The notes: generated from the sequence alone by a model not told the origin. A DNA stretch of 64,000 nt from Pedobacter sp. Leaf250 (GCF_920984735.1 NZ_CAKLBU010000018.1:38363-102362); one strand, 5' to 3'. Positions 35,617-45,066 are shown, counted from the first letter of the stretch. Program-made: numbers and translations.

Positions 35617-36646
35617 AAATTCCATCTTAATTCTTGGTTCATTTAGCATAGGTGCATTAGAACATCAATATGTAAGAGGCTTGAAATTTAATGGATGGAA
35701 AGTAGTTTGTTTAGATATACAGATTGATGCGAATGAATTAAAGAATAAAAATGTTGGGCATAAAATATTATTCAATTTGTCTCCTAAATATTATTATAAA
35801 AACATTAATCAAAAAGTATTAGAAACGGCAGTAAGTTTAAGACCGCAGGTAATTTTAATATTTAAAGGCATGGAATTAAAGCCTGAAACAATTAAAGTAT
35901 TGAAAAGCAACTGCAGTCTTTTATGCAACTATAATCCCGATCATCCTTTCAAATTTTATAGTAAAGGTGCGGGAAATTCAAACGTTGCTGATAGTTTAAG
36001 CCTTTTTGATATTTATTTTTCCTATTCAAATTCAATTTGCAAGCAGCTAAAAGCGGATTACAATGTAACTAGCAATTGTATTCCGTTTGGTTATGATGAA
36101 ACTATAAAACCAATAAAAAGTAAATCTTCACACTTGCTCGAGCAGGTTTTATTTATTGGCGCATGGGACAAAGACAGGGAGCAAAAAATTAAGAATTTAA
36201 CTAAATTTAATTTACAAGTTTTTGGCCCTACTGTTTGGAATAGAAAACTAATGAGATTGAAGAATATAAAATACCATGATAAGCTGTTATATACACAAGA
36301 TTATGCTGACGCCTGCTTAAGTGCAAGGGGGATATTGAATTTTTTACGCCCACAGAATATTATTGAGCAATCTCATAATATGCGGACATTTGAAGTTCCA
36401 GGCTATAGTGGGCTATTGATATCTGAACGCACAGAAGAGCAATTAGGCTTTTTTGAAGAAGATAAAGAAGCAATTTACTTTGATTCCATTGAAGAGCTAA
36501 AAGACAAGTTACAATTTTATAAAGTGCATGAGGGCTTAGTTTCCAAAATTAAAGCTAATGGAAATTACCGAAGTATAAAATCTGGTTATGGCTATCAAAA
36601 TAGAACCAAACTTATGATCAGTTACATAAATAAGTACCTTGAATAG
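35603..36646 (+). CDS. CgeB-like glycosyltransferase (GT-B, DUF3880/Glyco_trans_1_2 type)
   Basis: The protein has a Rossmann-like N-terminus (ILILGSFSIGALEHQYVRGL), a middle segment LLCNYNPDHPFKF and a C-terminal SHNMRTFEVPGYSGLLISE motif, which is characteristic of CgeB and related glycosyltransferases. At 347 residues it is of normal size. Start is TTG at 35603, 14 bases inside the previous gene, with no suitable ATG. The linkage it forms is unknown. Confidence 0.78.
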   Translation: MISNKNSILILGSFSIGALEHQYVRGLKFNGWKVVCLDIQIDANELKNKNVGHKILFNLSPKYYYKNINQKVLETAVSLRPQVILIFKGMELKPETIKVLKSNCSLLCNYNPDHPFKFYSKGAGNSNVADSLSLFDIYFSYSNSICKQLKADYNVTSNCIPFGYDETIKPIKSKSSHLLEQVLFIGAWDKDREQKIKNLTKFNLQVFGPTVWNRKLMRLKNIKYHDKLLYTQDYADACLSARGILNFLRPQNIIEQSHNMRTFEVPGYSGLLISERTEEQLGFFEEDKEAIYFDSIEELKDKLQFYKVHEGLVSKIKANGNYRSIKSGYGYQNRTKLMISYINKYLE

Positions 36647-37520
36647 TCTATTTATTGCAAGATTGCCAAGAGCAGGATTAGGAAATAAATTATTTGTTTG
36701 GGCTAGGGCTTTAGTGTTTGCAAAAAAAAATAACCTGCCTCTCTACATTATTGGATTTAAAAGAATTCATATCGGTCCATTTCTGAGAAGAGAAAAAGCT
36801 AAGAGATTTTATTTCGGGCAATTTAAAAGAAACTCTTTTTCATTAAAAATGATGTATTTACAACATATGTTAGCAAATACTTCAATTGTTGCAGAACCTG
36901 ATATTGAATCGACAGCAGTTCAAACTAATAGTAGATACTTATTTAATCAAATTCCTTCATGTAAAAACTATTTTGAAAGCATTTGGTCGTATAGACTAAT
37001 GATAAAAGAGGCATTTTTTGAGATTTTATCAGAAAAAGTAAAAGAACAAGTAAATCAAAATTATTCAAATATTGAAGTTGGCATCCATATAAGGATGGGA
37101 GATTTTAAGACTTTACCAACGGGGGCTGATTTTAAGTTGTTTGGTGCTACTAGGACACCATTGAATTATTTTATTGATTGTGTTCAAAAAATAACAGGAC
37201 TCTTAAAAGTATCTCCAAAAGCCACTATATTCAGTGATGGTTACAAAGAAGAGCTAGAAGAAATTTTGAATTTAGAAAATATAACATTATCTGAATGTAG
37301 TATAGATGTTGTTGATTTGATAAATTTAAGCCGAAGTAAAATAATAATTACATCCGATCACAGTTCGTTTAGTGAATGGGCTGGCTTCTTATCCGAATCA
37401 CCAATTATAAGACATCCAGAACACATGCATAGTAAAATAAGATCAAGCTATGAATACTTTAAGGGGAGCATTGATTCTTTTGAAGATTACATAAAAAATT
37501 CTTTTCCTATTTCCTTTTAA
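36639..37520 (+). CDS. GT11/fucosyltransferase-like protein
   Basis: The start LPRAGLGNKLFVWARALVFA resembles the glycine loop of family 11, and IEVGIHIRMGDFKTL is a variant of the H-x-R-x-G-D donor motif. The later SDHSSFSEWAGFLS takes the place of the SSYSWW motif. It is therefore a divergent relative of the fucosyltransferase at 29866. The start is TTG at 36639, 8 bases before the previous stop. At 293 residues it seems complete. Which sugar it moves is unknown. Confidence 0.72.
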   Translation: MNSLFIARLPRAGLGNKLFVWARALVFAKKNNLPLYIIGFKRIHIGPFLRREKAKRFYFGQFKRNSFSLKMMYLQHMLANTSIVAEPDIESTAVQTNSRYLFNQIPSCKNYFESIWSYRLMIKEAFFEILSEKVKEQVNQNYSNIEVGIHIRMGDFKTLPTGADFKLFGATRTPLNYFIDCVQKITGLLKVSPKATIFSDGYKEELEEILNLENITLSECSIDVVDLINLSRSKIIITSDHSSFSEWAGFLSESPIIRHPEHMHSKIRSSYEYFKGSIDSFEDYIKNSFPISF

Positions 37521-38557
37521 TGATAAAAATTTCAATTTGTATCCCTCAGTATAATAGGATTGAATACCTAAAAATCAATCTTGAAAGAATCGCTCTTCAA
37601 AAAGATGCCAACCTAGAAGTGATTATTTCTGATGATGCGAGCACCGACAATACAGCTATAGAGATTGCCATATTACAAAAATCCTATCGCTATCCTTTGA
37701 TATACCACAAATTTGAGAAAAATGTGGGTTACGATAGGAATTTGAGGAAAAGCCTGGAATTAGCTTCTGGAGATTATTGCTTTGTTTTAGGAAATGATGA
37801 TACTGTGGCTGATGATTTTGTAATTAATAGATTGACACTTTTTCTTAAAAACAAAAACTTTCCTGATGTTGGTTTTTGCAATAGCGCTGATTATTTAGAT
37901 GTAAATAATATTCAATTAAGGGCTCAGCAAACTAGCAATATTGGATCAGGTACAGAAATTGCATTAAAATATTACTCAAGTTTCAGTTTTGTAGCGGGCA
38001 TAATTTTTAAAAAAAGTGCCTTTGATTCTGTCAATACCTCAAAATTAGATGGAAGTATTTATGTTCAAATTTATTTAGCAACATTAATTATTATAAGAGG
38101 TGGCTGTTTGTTTACCATAAAAGAACCTATGGTTTTAAAAGATATTCGCATTAACAATGAAATTGCGAATTCATATTTAGATACTTTACCCAAAACAAAA
38201 AGCGACTACAAAGTATTGGATGCTGGTTTACCATCATATGCAAATGCTTGCGCTATGGCATTTAAAGATGCCGGATTAAATGGAACAAAATACTATTATA
38301 AAATTATAAAAAGGATATATCAATTTACCTATCCATTTTGGTTAATTGATTATCGTAAAAATTCGGCGCTGATAGCAGCCAAGGGTTTAAAAGAGGGATT
38401 AAAATTAAAACATTTCAAAAACTATAAAATGCTTAGCAGTAAAGACAAATTAAAGCTAAGAGGTTATTATACTTTCAGCACTCTATTAGGTCTTAGCATC
38501 CCCATATTCTTATTTGAAAGGTTAAAAAAATATTTATATAGTATTGCTAAATCGTGA
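37520..38557 (+). CDS. Glycosyltransferase family 2
   Basis: GT-A signature elements are ISICIPQYNRIEYLKINL, VIISDDASTDNT and CFVLGNDDTVADDF, the latter holding the metal-binding Asp pair. A basic C-terminal segment with a hydrophobic stretch may associate with the membrane. The ATG shares one base with the previous TAA (TAATG). The end overlaps the next gene by 4 bases (GTGA). Confidence 0.86.
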   Translation: MIKISICIPQYNRIEYLKINLERIALQKDANLEVIISDDASTDNTAIEIAILQKSYRYPLIYHKFEKNVGYDRNLRKSLELASGDYCFVLGNDDTVADDFVINRLTLFLKNKNFPDVGFCNSADYLDVNNIQLRAQQTSNIGSGTEIALKYYSSFSFVAGIIFKKSAFDSVNTSKLDGSIYVQIYLATLIIIRGGCLFTIKEPMVLKDIRINNEIANSYLDTLPKTKSDYKVLDAGLPSYANACAMAFKDAGLNGTKYYYKIIKRIYQFTYPFWLIDYRKNSALIAAKGLKEGLKLKHFKNYKMLSSKDKLKLRGYYTFSTLLGLSIPIFLFERLKKYLYSIAKS

Positions 38558-39717
38558 AGATTAGTGTTTTAGTTCCAGGCAGATTGCATGGTTTTGATAT
38601 GGCCATATACTTTCAAAATATTGGAGTATTAAATCAACTGGTCACAGGTTATCCTATGAGATATGTATTGCCATTTGGAATAAAAAAGCAATACATAAAA
38701 TCATTATATATCAATGAAATTATAAATAGAACTACAAATTTTATAGGTATTGGATATCCCCTTGATTTTTTAGCATGCGAGGCATTTGACTTTTTAGCGT
38801 CAAAAGTTATTAAATATGATAGTGATGTGTATTTTATCTGGTCAAGTTATGGAGAGAAAACTATCCGTAAAATCAGAGCAAAAAATCCTATCGCAAAGAT
38901 AATCTTAGTTAGAGGTTCGACCCATATTAACACTCATGAATCTCTTTTAAGACAAGTTAATAATACTTCAAAACAGCAAATCAATATCAGGATAGTTGAA
39001 AAAGAATTAAAAGAATATCAGCTGGCAGATTACATCAGTGTTCCAAGCACTTTTGCTATGGAGAGTTTCATTTCTTGTGGCATAAGAAAAGAAAAATTAT
39101 TTCTAAATCTTCTTGGTGTAAGTCTAGAACAATTTCCTTTCTTTGAAAAGCGCATTCCAGAAAAGGCGATAACTTTTGGTAACGTTGGTACGTTAAGTAA
39201 GCAAAAGAATGTAGAAGATGTAATAAATGTTATAAAAAAATTAAATAAGAAAACACCTATATATAAATTAGTCTTAGCTGGACCAATTGAAGAAAGTACT
39301 TTCGATAAAAATTTATTAAATGAGGAATTTATAACCTACTTTGGTAAAGTTGACCAAAGCCAATTATATCAAGTGTATCAGAAAATTGATGTTTTTGTCA
39401 TTAATAGTGTTCAGGAAGGCATGGCAATGGTTCAACTGCAGGCAATGTCAAGTGGCTGCCCATTAATTTCCACTAGAAATTCAGGAGGAGCTGATCTAAT
39501 AAAAGGCTTCGAAAATGGCATTCTAATATCTGCTATGGACAATATAGCATTAGAAAATGCTATTAATTGGTTCTCCAAAAATAAGGACAAAATTACTCAA
39601 ATGGGAAGATATAGCAGAGGAATTACCGAAGATGGATTTACTTGGGACGATTTTGGTAAAAGAAATGTTGAATTTATAAAACAAATATTGATTGAAAATT
39701 CTAGCAGCGGTTTATAG
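38554..39717 (+). CDS. Glycosyltransferase family 4
   Basis: GT-B transferase with N-terminal VLVPGRLHGFDMAIYF, the linker motif FGNVGTLSKQKNVEDV and the donor site VFVINSVQEGMAMVQLQA. The Glu of the second motif position is replaced by Gln (Q-L-Q-A), which may alter donor use. The start is GTG at 38554 overlapping the previous TGA. At 387 residues it is full length. It overlaps the following gene by 26 bases. Confidence 0.85.
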   Translation: MKISVLVPGRLHGFDMAIYFQNIGVLNQLVTGYPMRYVLPFGIKKQYIKSLYINEIINRTTNFIGIGYPLDFLACEAFDFLASKVIKYDSDVYFIWSSYGEKTIRKIRAKNPIAKIILVRGSTHINTHESLLRQVNNTSKQQINIRIVEKELKEYQLADYISVPSTFAMESFISCGIRKEKLFLNLLGVSLEQFPFFEKRIPEKAITFGNVGTLSKQKNVEDVINVIKKLNKKTPIYKLVLAGPIEESTFDKNLLNEEFITYFGKVDQSQLYQVYQKIDVFVINSVQEGMAMVQLQAMSSGCPLISTRNSGGADLIKGFENGILISAMDNIALENAINWFSKNKDKITQMGRYSRGITEDGFTWDDFGKRNVEFIKQILIENSSSGL

Positions 39718-40828
39718 CCATCCTGATTACTACCCTCCAACCATTAATGCAATTAATAGTTTATCTCAGCATGTTGATGAAGTTATTGTTTTAGCCAGAA
39801 ATGTTAAGCCTAAAAATGTTGGAGTATATAATAAAAATATATCTATACGTCTAAGCGGGTCTTTTAAATCAATACGTGAAACTGAACAAGCATCTTATTT
39901 ACTGAAACTTAAATCGTTTTTCATATTCAGCTATGCACTTTACAAGATGCTTAAAAGCTCAAAACCCAAGTGGTTTATTGCATATGATCCTATTCCATTA
40001 CTTTCCTTCAAAATAGTCACCTATTTCATCAGAAAAAGGCCAAAAATTTGGTATCATAATCACGATGTATTGGAGAAGAATCGTTTAAAAAAATATTCAA
40101 TCTCTTGGTTCGCTTACAGAAATGAACAAAAGAATTTTAACAAATTAGAAGTATTTACGCTTCCATCTTTAGAAAGACAGAAACACTTCCCAATGAATAT
40201 TTTGAATGGGAAATTCTTTTTTTTACCTAATTACCCTGTTAAAAAAAATATTATACCTTCAGTACCAAAAAAAGATAAAACTATAAAGTTAATTTATCAG
40301 GGACATATCGGAGAAGGGCATGGTTTGGTCGAAATTATTAATTATTTAAAAGTTCAAAAAACGGGGTTAGACCTTAAATTAAATATTATTGGTTTTTCAT
40401 CTGAGGAGTATATTAAACAACTTTATGATTTAATCTCAAGCCTTGACCTAGGAGAGTTTGTTGAAATACTAGCGCCAGTAAATCACAGTGAATTAATGAA
40501 ATTTACTGCTGAGCATGATATTGGTTTAGCTATTCACCAACCGATAAATATAGCTTTTAAAACAGCTGCAACTTCCTCTAATAAAATTTATGAATATATA
40601 TCTTGTGGTTTGCCTGTAATTATGATTAACAACTCCACATATGAAAAAATTTTGGGCACAAAGGGGTGGGCATTTTTCACAAACCTGACAAATCAATCAC
40701 TTGATGAATTGTTGAATTACATTTATTTGAATAGAGATCAAATTAGTGCAGTTGCGAAGGATGATTTCCAGAATGAACTAAATTTTGAAAGATATTTTTC
40801 AAAATTATTACCTTACATTTTAAGCTAA
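39692..40828 (+). CDS. Glycosyltransferase family 4-like
   Basis: The N-terminal half begins ILAAVYSHPDYYPPTINA and has an H-N-H-D motif (IWYHNHDVLEKNRL). The C-terminal half has LIYQGHIGEGHGLVEII and SSNKIYEYISCGLPVIMI, typical of GT4-like enzymes that lack the classic EGFG motif. Start is TTG at 39692, inside the previous gene. At 378 residues it is complete. It ends directly at the ATG of the Wzy-like gene (TAA then ATG without spacing). Confidence 0.8.
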   Translation: MKILAAVYSHPDYYPPTINAINSLSQHVDEVIVLARNVKPKNVGVYNKNISIRLSGSFKSIRETEQASYLLKLKSFFIFSYALYKMLKSSKPKWFIAYDPIPLLSFKIVTYFIRKRPKIWYHNHDVLEKNRLKKYSISWFAYRNEQKNFNKLEVFTLPSLERQKHFPMNILNGKFFFLPNYPVKKNIIPSVPKKDKTIKLIYQGHIGEGHGLVEIINYLKVQKTGLDLKLNIIGFSSEEYIKQLYDLISSLDLGEFVEILAPVNHSELMKFTAEHDIGLAIHQPINIAFKTAATSSNKIYEYISCGLPVIMINNSTYEKILGTKGWAFFTNLTNQSLDELLNYIYLNRDQISAVAKDDFQNELNFERYFSKLLPYILS

Positions 40829-42190
40829 ATGCATTTTTTACTCTTTTTCTTACCCTTTGTAATCACCTATATAACCAAAGATCCGACCACATCATATTTA
40901 ATATCCTGGTTTGGCAGCATTTATTTAATAGTTTTCAGTATATATTTAGACAGTAAAAATAGCAAACTCAGATTTTTTAATCCATTAATTCTATCCCAAG
41001 GATTATTTTATGGGTATACGGCGATCACATCTATTTTTTATTTCATTGACCAACAAGGTTATCAGTTCTTTGAAAAATTTTCCTATCCCAATAATTTTGA
41101 GATTGAAGCGCTTGCAAATACTCAAAAGTATATTGTTTTTTCACACGCTTGCTATTTATTCGGATATTTTCTATTTCAGAAAAAGGAAATTACAAGTCAG
41201 GAATATAAACTGAGTATTGGAACAAACACTTATCTAAAACTATCATTAGGTGCCACAATTTTTGCGCTAATATTTTTAAAAACACCATTTGCGCAATTAA
41301 GTAGTTATCTCAATATTTTTTCCACCATTTGTGCTGTAAAATATTTAGGCTATTCTCTTGAAAACCGGCGAGTGTTTTATAAGGCTTTTCTTTATTTCTT
41401 GTCGATAATGGTCATAGGTTTCTTGTCCGGCATGAAAGAAAGCACATTATTTCCACTAATCTATCTGGGTGTAATTCTTTATGACAAATATGGGGTAAAA
41501 AGAACAAGCTTAGTATTTATACCAATAATTTTAGCCTATTTTTATTTCATTCCGACTATTAATGGCGTTGTTAGAAATGCAGCATGGTATGAAAACAAAG
41601 GAGCGGTAGACATTTTAGATGAGTTAAAAGACGCAAAAATTTATGAAACTGATAGAATTAAAAGCAATAACTGGGCTTTTTTAACAACAAGGCTTTCAGA
41701 AATCTCTATGCTAAATCGCTATATCGAATCTGTTCCAATAAGAAGACCTTATTATGGATTTGAGATTTATAAGTATGGCATACAAAGCCTAGTACCAAGG
41801 TTTTTATGGCCTTCAAAGCAAAGTCCGGATGTTACTGCCCAGCAACGTGCAATAGAAAATGGTGCATTGGTACTAAATTCGCCGAATGACTTTACCTCAG
41901 CTAAGCCACAAACCATAGCTGATGCTTACATGAGTTTTGGATATATTTCAATATTTCTAACCTTTCTGGTTTATGGTTACTTAGTTCATTATTTCTATTT
42001 CTTATTAGAAAAAAAATTTGGTTATGATCTAGGTGTATCAATATTATTTTATAGCCTATTTTCTGTTCTAAGTAAGGGCGGCTGTTTCGAAAATTTATTT
42101 AATACTACTTTCTATGGATTCATATTGATTTACATTACAGGACATATTTTCAAACGGCTAAATATAATTGAGCCAAATTCATATTTATAA
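40829..42190 (+). CDS. Wzy-like polysaccharide polymerase / O-antigen ligase-type membrane protein
   Basis: A polytopic inner membrane protein of 453 residues with about eleven hydrophobic segments and one large loop (about residues 250-330, with WAFLTTRLSEISMLNRY and LVPRFLWPSKQSP), which is the layout of Wzy polymerases. The RFLWP motif before P-D is common in oligosaccharide repeat-unit polymerases of exopolysaccharide loci. It should join repeat units in the periplasm. Its presence with an ABC exporter and no Wzx flippase is unusual. NCBI has families of Wzy-like proteins associated with exosortase Y, and this may be one, but I cannot confirm it. Confidence 0.75.
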   Translation: MHFLLFFLPFVITYITKDPTTSYLISWFGSIYLIVFSIYLDSKNSKLRFFNPLILSQGLFYGYTAITSIFYFIDQQGYQFFEKFSYPNNFEIEALANTQKYIVFSHACYLFGYFLFQKKEITSQEYKLSIGTNTYLKLSLGATIFALIFLKTPFAQLSSYLNIFSTICAVKYLGYSLENRRVFYKAFLYFLSIMVIGFLSGMKESTLFPLIYLGVILYDKYGVKRTSLVFIPIILAYFYFIPTINGVVRNAAWYENKGAVDILDELKDAKIYETDRIKSNNWAFLTTRLSEISMLNRYIESVPIRRPYYGFEIYKYGIQSLVPRFLWPSKQSPDVTAQQRAIENGALVLNSPNDFTSAKPQTIADAYMSFGYISIFLTFLVYGYLVHYFYFLLEKKFGYDLGVSILFYSLFSVLSKGGCFENLFNTTFYGFILIYITGHIFKRLNIIEPNSYL

Positions 42191-42192
42191 AA

Positions 42193-43455
42193 TTGAAAAT
42201 CCTCCACATCACCCCTTCCTACAAACCTGCATATATTTACGGTGGTACTACACAATCAATTGGACTTCTTTGCGAAGCAATTTGCGAGTATAATGAGCAA
42301 AGAGCAAAATGTAAGGAGAAAGGAGCAAAGAACAAAGACATTACCCAAGTTTTTACCACAACAGCAAACGGTGAGGAGGAATTAAATGTAGAAAGTGGAA
42401 TACCGGAAATTGTTGATGGTGTACCTGTAACCTATTTTACACGTTGGACTAAAGATCATAGTCATTTTTCATCAGAATTGTTATGGCACTTAAGAGAAGA
42501 AATCCGGCGATTTAAAAATCTTCCATCTGCTGTTGCAACAGCTAACTTAATTCTCCCCGAAGGACAGGATGTTTTGCCTGAAAAACTAATCATTCACATC
42601 CATGCCTGGTGGAATTTAGTATCAATTATAAGTTGTTTAGTGGCAAAATGGTATAATGTTCCTGTGGTATTATCTCCAAGAGGTATGTTAACTTCTTATA
42701 CTCAAACAAATAGAAATTCCATTGCTAAAAAAATCATTCATAAATTAATTGGAAAACGACTGCTGCGATACTGCCACATCCATGCCACGAGTAATCAGGA
42801 GCAGAAGGAGATTTTGGAAATTGTTAAGCCTAAAAGTATTTCTGTGATTCCGAATTTGGTAAATGTTGCAGGTGGCAGAGTGCTAAAAGCGCCAAACGAA
42901 GCAGATTTTTTTAAGTTAATCTTCTTGTCTCGCATTGAAGAAAAGAAAGGATTGGAGCTGTTGTTTGAGTCTTTAGCTTTGATTGAAATCCCTTTGATGC
43001 TAACGATTGCAGGTAGTGGCGAAGAAAGCTATGTAAGAAGCTTAAAGCAAAAGGCAGCAAGTCTGAAGCTTGGTGATCGCATTAATTGGGTTGGACAAGT
43101 TAGCAATGAAGATAAATTTAATTTAATTGCTAATCATGATTTGCTTGTACTGACTTCTTACAATGAGAATTTTGCGAATGTGATTATTGAAAGTTTAAGT
43201 GTTGGTACTGCTGTGTTGGTTTCTAATAAAGTTGGCCTTGCTGATTATGTAAATAATAATGAGCTTGGTTGGATTTGTAGCTTAACTTCTGAAAGTATTC
43301 AAAATAATTTACTGAAAGCATTTGAAGATTCTCAAAAAAGGCAGAGCATTAGAAATTCAGCACCATCAACTATTAGGAAAGACTTTATCGATGATGCATT
43401 GGTCAAAAAATACTTGGATTTGTATGAAAATGTTTTAAACAAAAATGGTGAATAA
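42193..43455 (+). CDS. Glycosyltransferase family 4, possibly the exosortase-Y-associated type
   Basis: GT-B transferase: ILHITPSYKPAYIYGGTTQS with the glycine loop, VVLSPRGMLTSYTQTNR, LIFLSRIEEKKGLELLFE and SYNENFANVIIESLSVG with the donor Glu pair. The start is TTG at 42193, 2 bases after the Wzy-like stop. Residues about 34-49 (EQRAKCKEKGAKNKDI) are a polar insertion. Base composition returns here to that of the flanks, so this gene belongs to the conserved right shell of the locus. A group of such enzymes is recorded next to exosortase Y. That assignment is from memory and unverified. Confidence 0.83.
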   Translation: MKILHITPSYKPAYIYGGTTQSIGLLCEAICEYNEQRAKCKEKGAKNKDITQVFTTTANGEEELNVESGIPEIVDGVPVTYFTRWTKDHSHFSSELLWHLREEIRRFKNLPSAVATANLILPEGQDVLPEKLIIHIHAWWNLVSIISCLVAKWYNVPVVLSPRGMLTSYTQTNRNSIAKKIIHKLIGKRLLRYCHIHATSNQEQKEILEIVKPKSISVIPNLVNVAGGRVLKAPNEADFFKLIFLSRIEEKKGLELLFESLALIEIPLMLTIAGSGEESYVRSLKQKAASLKLGDRINWVGQVSNEDKFNLIANHDLLVLTSYNENFANVIIESLSVGTAVLVSNKVGLADYVNNNELGWICSLTSESIQNNLLKAFEDSQKRQSIRNSAPSTIRKDFIDDALVKKYLDLYENVLNKNGE

Positions 43456-44326
43456 AAACTTCAGCTTCATCATCCTTACTTTCAACGAAGAAATTCATTT
43501 ACCCAGATTATTGGAATCGATTAAGGGATTAAATGCGCCAATCTATATATTGGATAGCGGTAGCATTGATAAAACCATTTCCATAGCCAATCAATACAAT
43601 GCTGAGGTTAAGATAAATCAGTTTATTAATCACCCACAACAATGGGATTTTGCACTTAAAAATTTTGAGGTTAAAACTCCCTGGACAATTGGTTTGGATG
43701 CTGATCAAATCGTAACACCAGAACTTTATCAAATGCTCGAAAGTTTCGACGATCAGAGATATAAGAACATTAATGGCATATACTTTAATCGAAAGAATTT
43801 CTTTCAAGGGAATTGGATTCGCTATGGCGGCTACTACCCTATATATCTTTTAAAATTGTTTCGCACTGGCATTGGTTATTGTGATCTCAATGAAAATATG
43901 GACCATCGTTTCATTGTTTCTGGGAAAACTGTTGTTTGGAAAACAGGCCATATTTTAGAAGAAAATCTTAAAGAAAACGAAATTGATTTCTGGCTTAAAA
44001 AGCATGAACGCTATAGCGATTTAACTGCTCAGGAAGAGCTAGAAAGGATGCAAAATCTGAGGGTTCAATCGCTAAAACCAAACCTTCTTGGAAATCCTGA
44101 TGAAAAAAAAGCATGGCTCAAACGCTTATGGTGGAAGTTGCCTTTAGGAATCAGACCATATCTATATTACGGCTACCGAATGATTTTTCAATTTGGATTT
44201 TTAGATAATAAAACGGCCCGTCATTTTCATTATCTGCAGGGGTTATGGTTTAGAAAACTAGTTGATCGCAAAATTAAGGATAAGATAAAAGCTGATATCA
44301 AGACTAGTACTAACACCAATCATTAA
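43445..44326 (+). CDS. Glycosyltransferase family 2 (WaaE/KdtX-like)
   Basis: The motifs FSFIILTFNEEIHLPRLL, IYILDSGSIDKT and the D-x-D TIGLDADQIVTPEL, with a later WKTGHILEENL, match the family 2 branch that includes the lipopolysaccharide core transferase WaaE. At 293 residues it is complete. It overlaps the preceding GT4 by 11 bases. Being in the conserved part of the locus, it may add an early core or initiating sugar. Confidence 0.86.
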   Translation: MVNKNFSFIILTFNEEIHLPRLLESIKGLNAPIYILDSGSIDKTISIANQYNAEVKINQFINHPQQWDFALKNFEVKTPWTIGLDADQIVTPELYQMLESFDDQRYKNINGIYFNRKNFFQGNWIRYGGYYPIYLLKLFRTGIGYCDLNENMDHRFIVSGKTVVWKTGHILEENLKENEIDFWLKKHERYSDLTAQEELERMQNLRVQSLKPNLLGNPDEKKAWLKRLWWKLPLGIRPYLYYGYRMIFQFGFLDNKTARHFHYLQGLWFRKLVDRKIKDKIKADIKTSTNTNH

Positions 44327-44330
44327 TATT

Positions 44331-44338
44331 TAACTTTG
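44331..44338 (+). promoter_or_regulatory. Candidate -7 element before the exosortase gene
   Basis: TAACTTTG is a full match to TAnnTTTG, 74 bases before the exosortase start and just after the previous stop. No clear -33 is present. It would allow separate expression of exosortase and carbamoyltransferase. The rest of the spacer is C/A-rich low-complexity DNA. Confidence 0.4.
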
Positions 44339-44412
44339 AATTAAACCACCAACCTTATTCCCAACATCAACCTTAACCTCAACCTCATTTTTAACCCAAT
44401 CACATTTTATTT

Positions 44413-45066
44413 ATGGACGAAATACAGATTAGAACAGCCAAGAAACAAGGAGATAAAAAAGCAATTAAATTTGTAGTTGCATTATTTGTACTTTATATAT
44501 TTTTTAGTCAGGGGAATATTTTCATGAATAGTGTAATGACGCCAACTGGTCGTTTTTACAACCCTAATATTGCAGATCATTTTGATTACATCCAAGGATT
44601 GAAAACAGCCTTGATCAAACCTGCTGTTTGGATAATCAAGCTTTTCGGTTTTTACGCCATTCATAACGAAATGGATGTCATGGTTGTAAATGGTCCTTAT
44701 CTACGGATTAATTATTCCTGCCTAGGCTTGGGTGTAATGAGTTTTCTTGCGGCCTTTGTATTGGCTTTTCCTGCATCCTGGAAATCGACATTTAAAATGC
44801 TCATTATTGGACTTATATCGATTTATCTTTTAAATATAGCCAGAATTGCAGGACTCGGTTTACTCTTCGGCTTTTTCCAAAGCCAGCGAAACTATTTTGA
44901 ATACCATCATGAAATATTTAATGTTCTGGTATACATTGTTATTTTCATCATGCTTTATATTTGGATCAGGAGAAATACGAGGGTTAATAATGAGGTTGAG
45001 AAAAATGTTAAGCCTGAGACGAAACAAGGTGAAACAATAAATGAAAATCCAACCGCAATCTCATAA
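44413..45066 (+). CDS. Exosortase/archaeosortase family protein (Bacteroidota type, XrtY-like)
   Basis: Exosortases are membrane-embedded cysteine transpeptidases thought to cut C-terminal sorting signals of exported proteins, and their genes travel with exopolysaccharide loci. This protein has five or more membrane helices and the three conserved residues in the expected order: Cys103 in INYSCLGLGVMSF, Arg144 in NIARIAGL and a His (165 or 166) in FEYHHEIFNV. At 217 residues it is compact, with a charged, probably disordered C-terminal tail. It lies between glycosyltransferase and carbamoyltransferase genes. No target protein with a sorting tail is apparent in the window. The XrtY assignment is a best guess among XrtX, XrtY and XrtN. 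Confidence 0.8.
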   Translation: MDEIQIRTAKKQGDKKAIKFVVALFVLYIFFSQGNIFMNSVMTPTGRFYNPNIADHFDYIQGLKTALIKPAVWIIKLFGFYAIHNEMDVMVVNGPYLRINYSCLGLGVMSFLAAFVLAFPASWKSTFKMLIIGLISIYLLNIARIAGLGLLFGFFQSQRNYFEYHHEIFNVLVYIVIFIMLYIWIRRNTRVNNEVEKNVKPETKQGETINENPTAIS

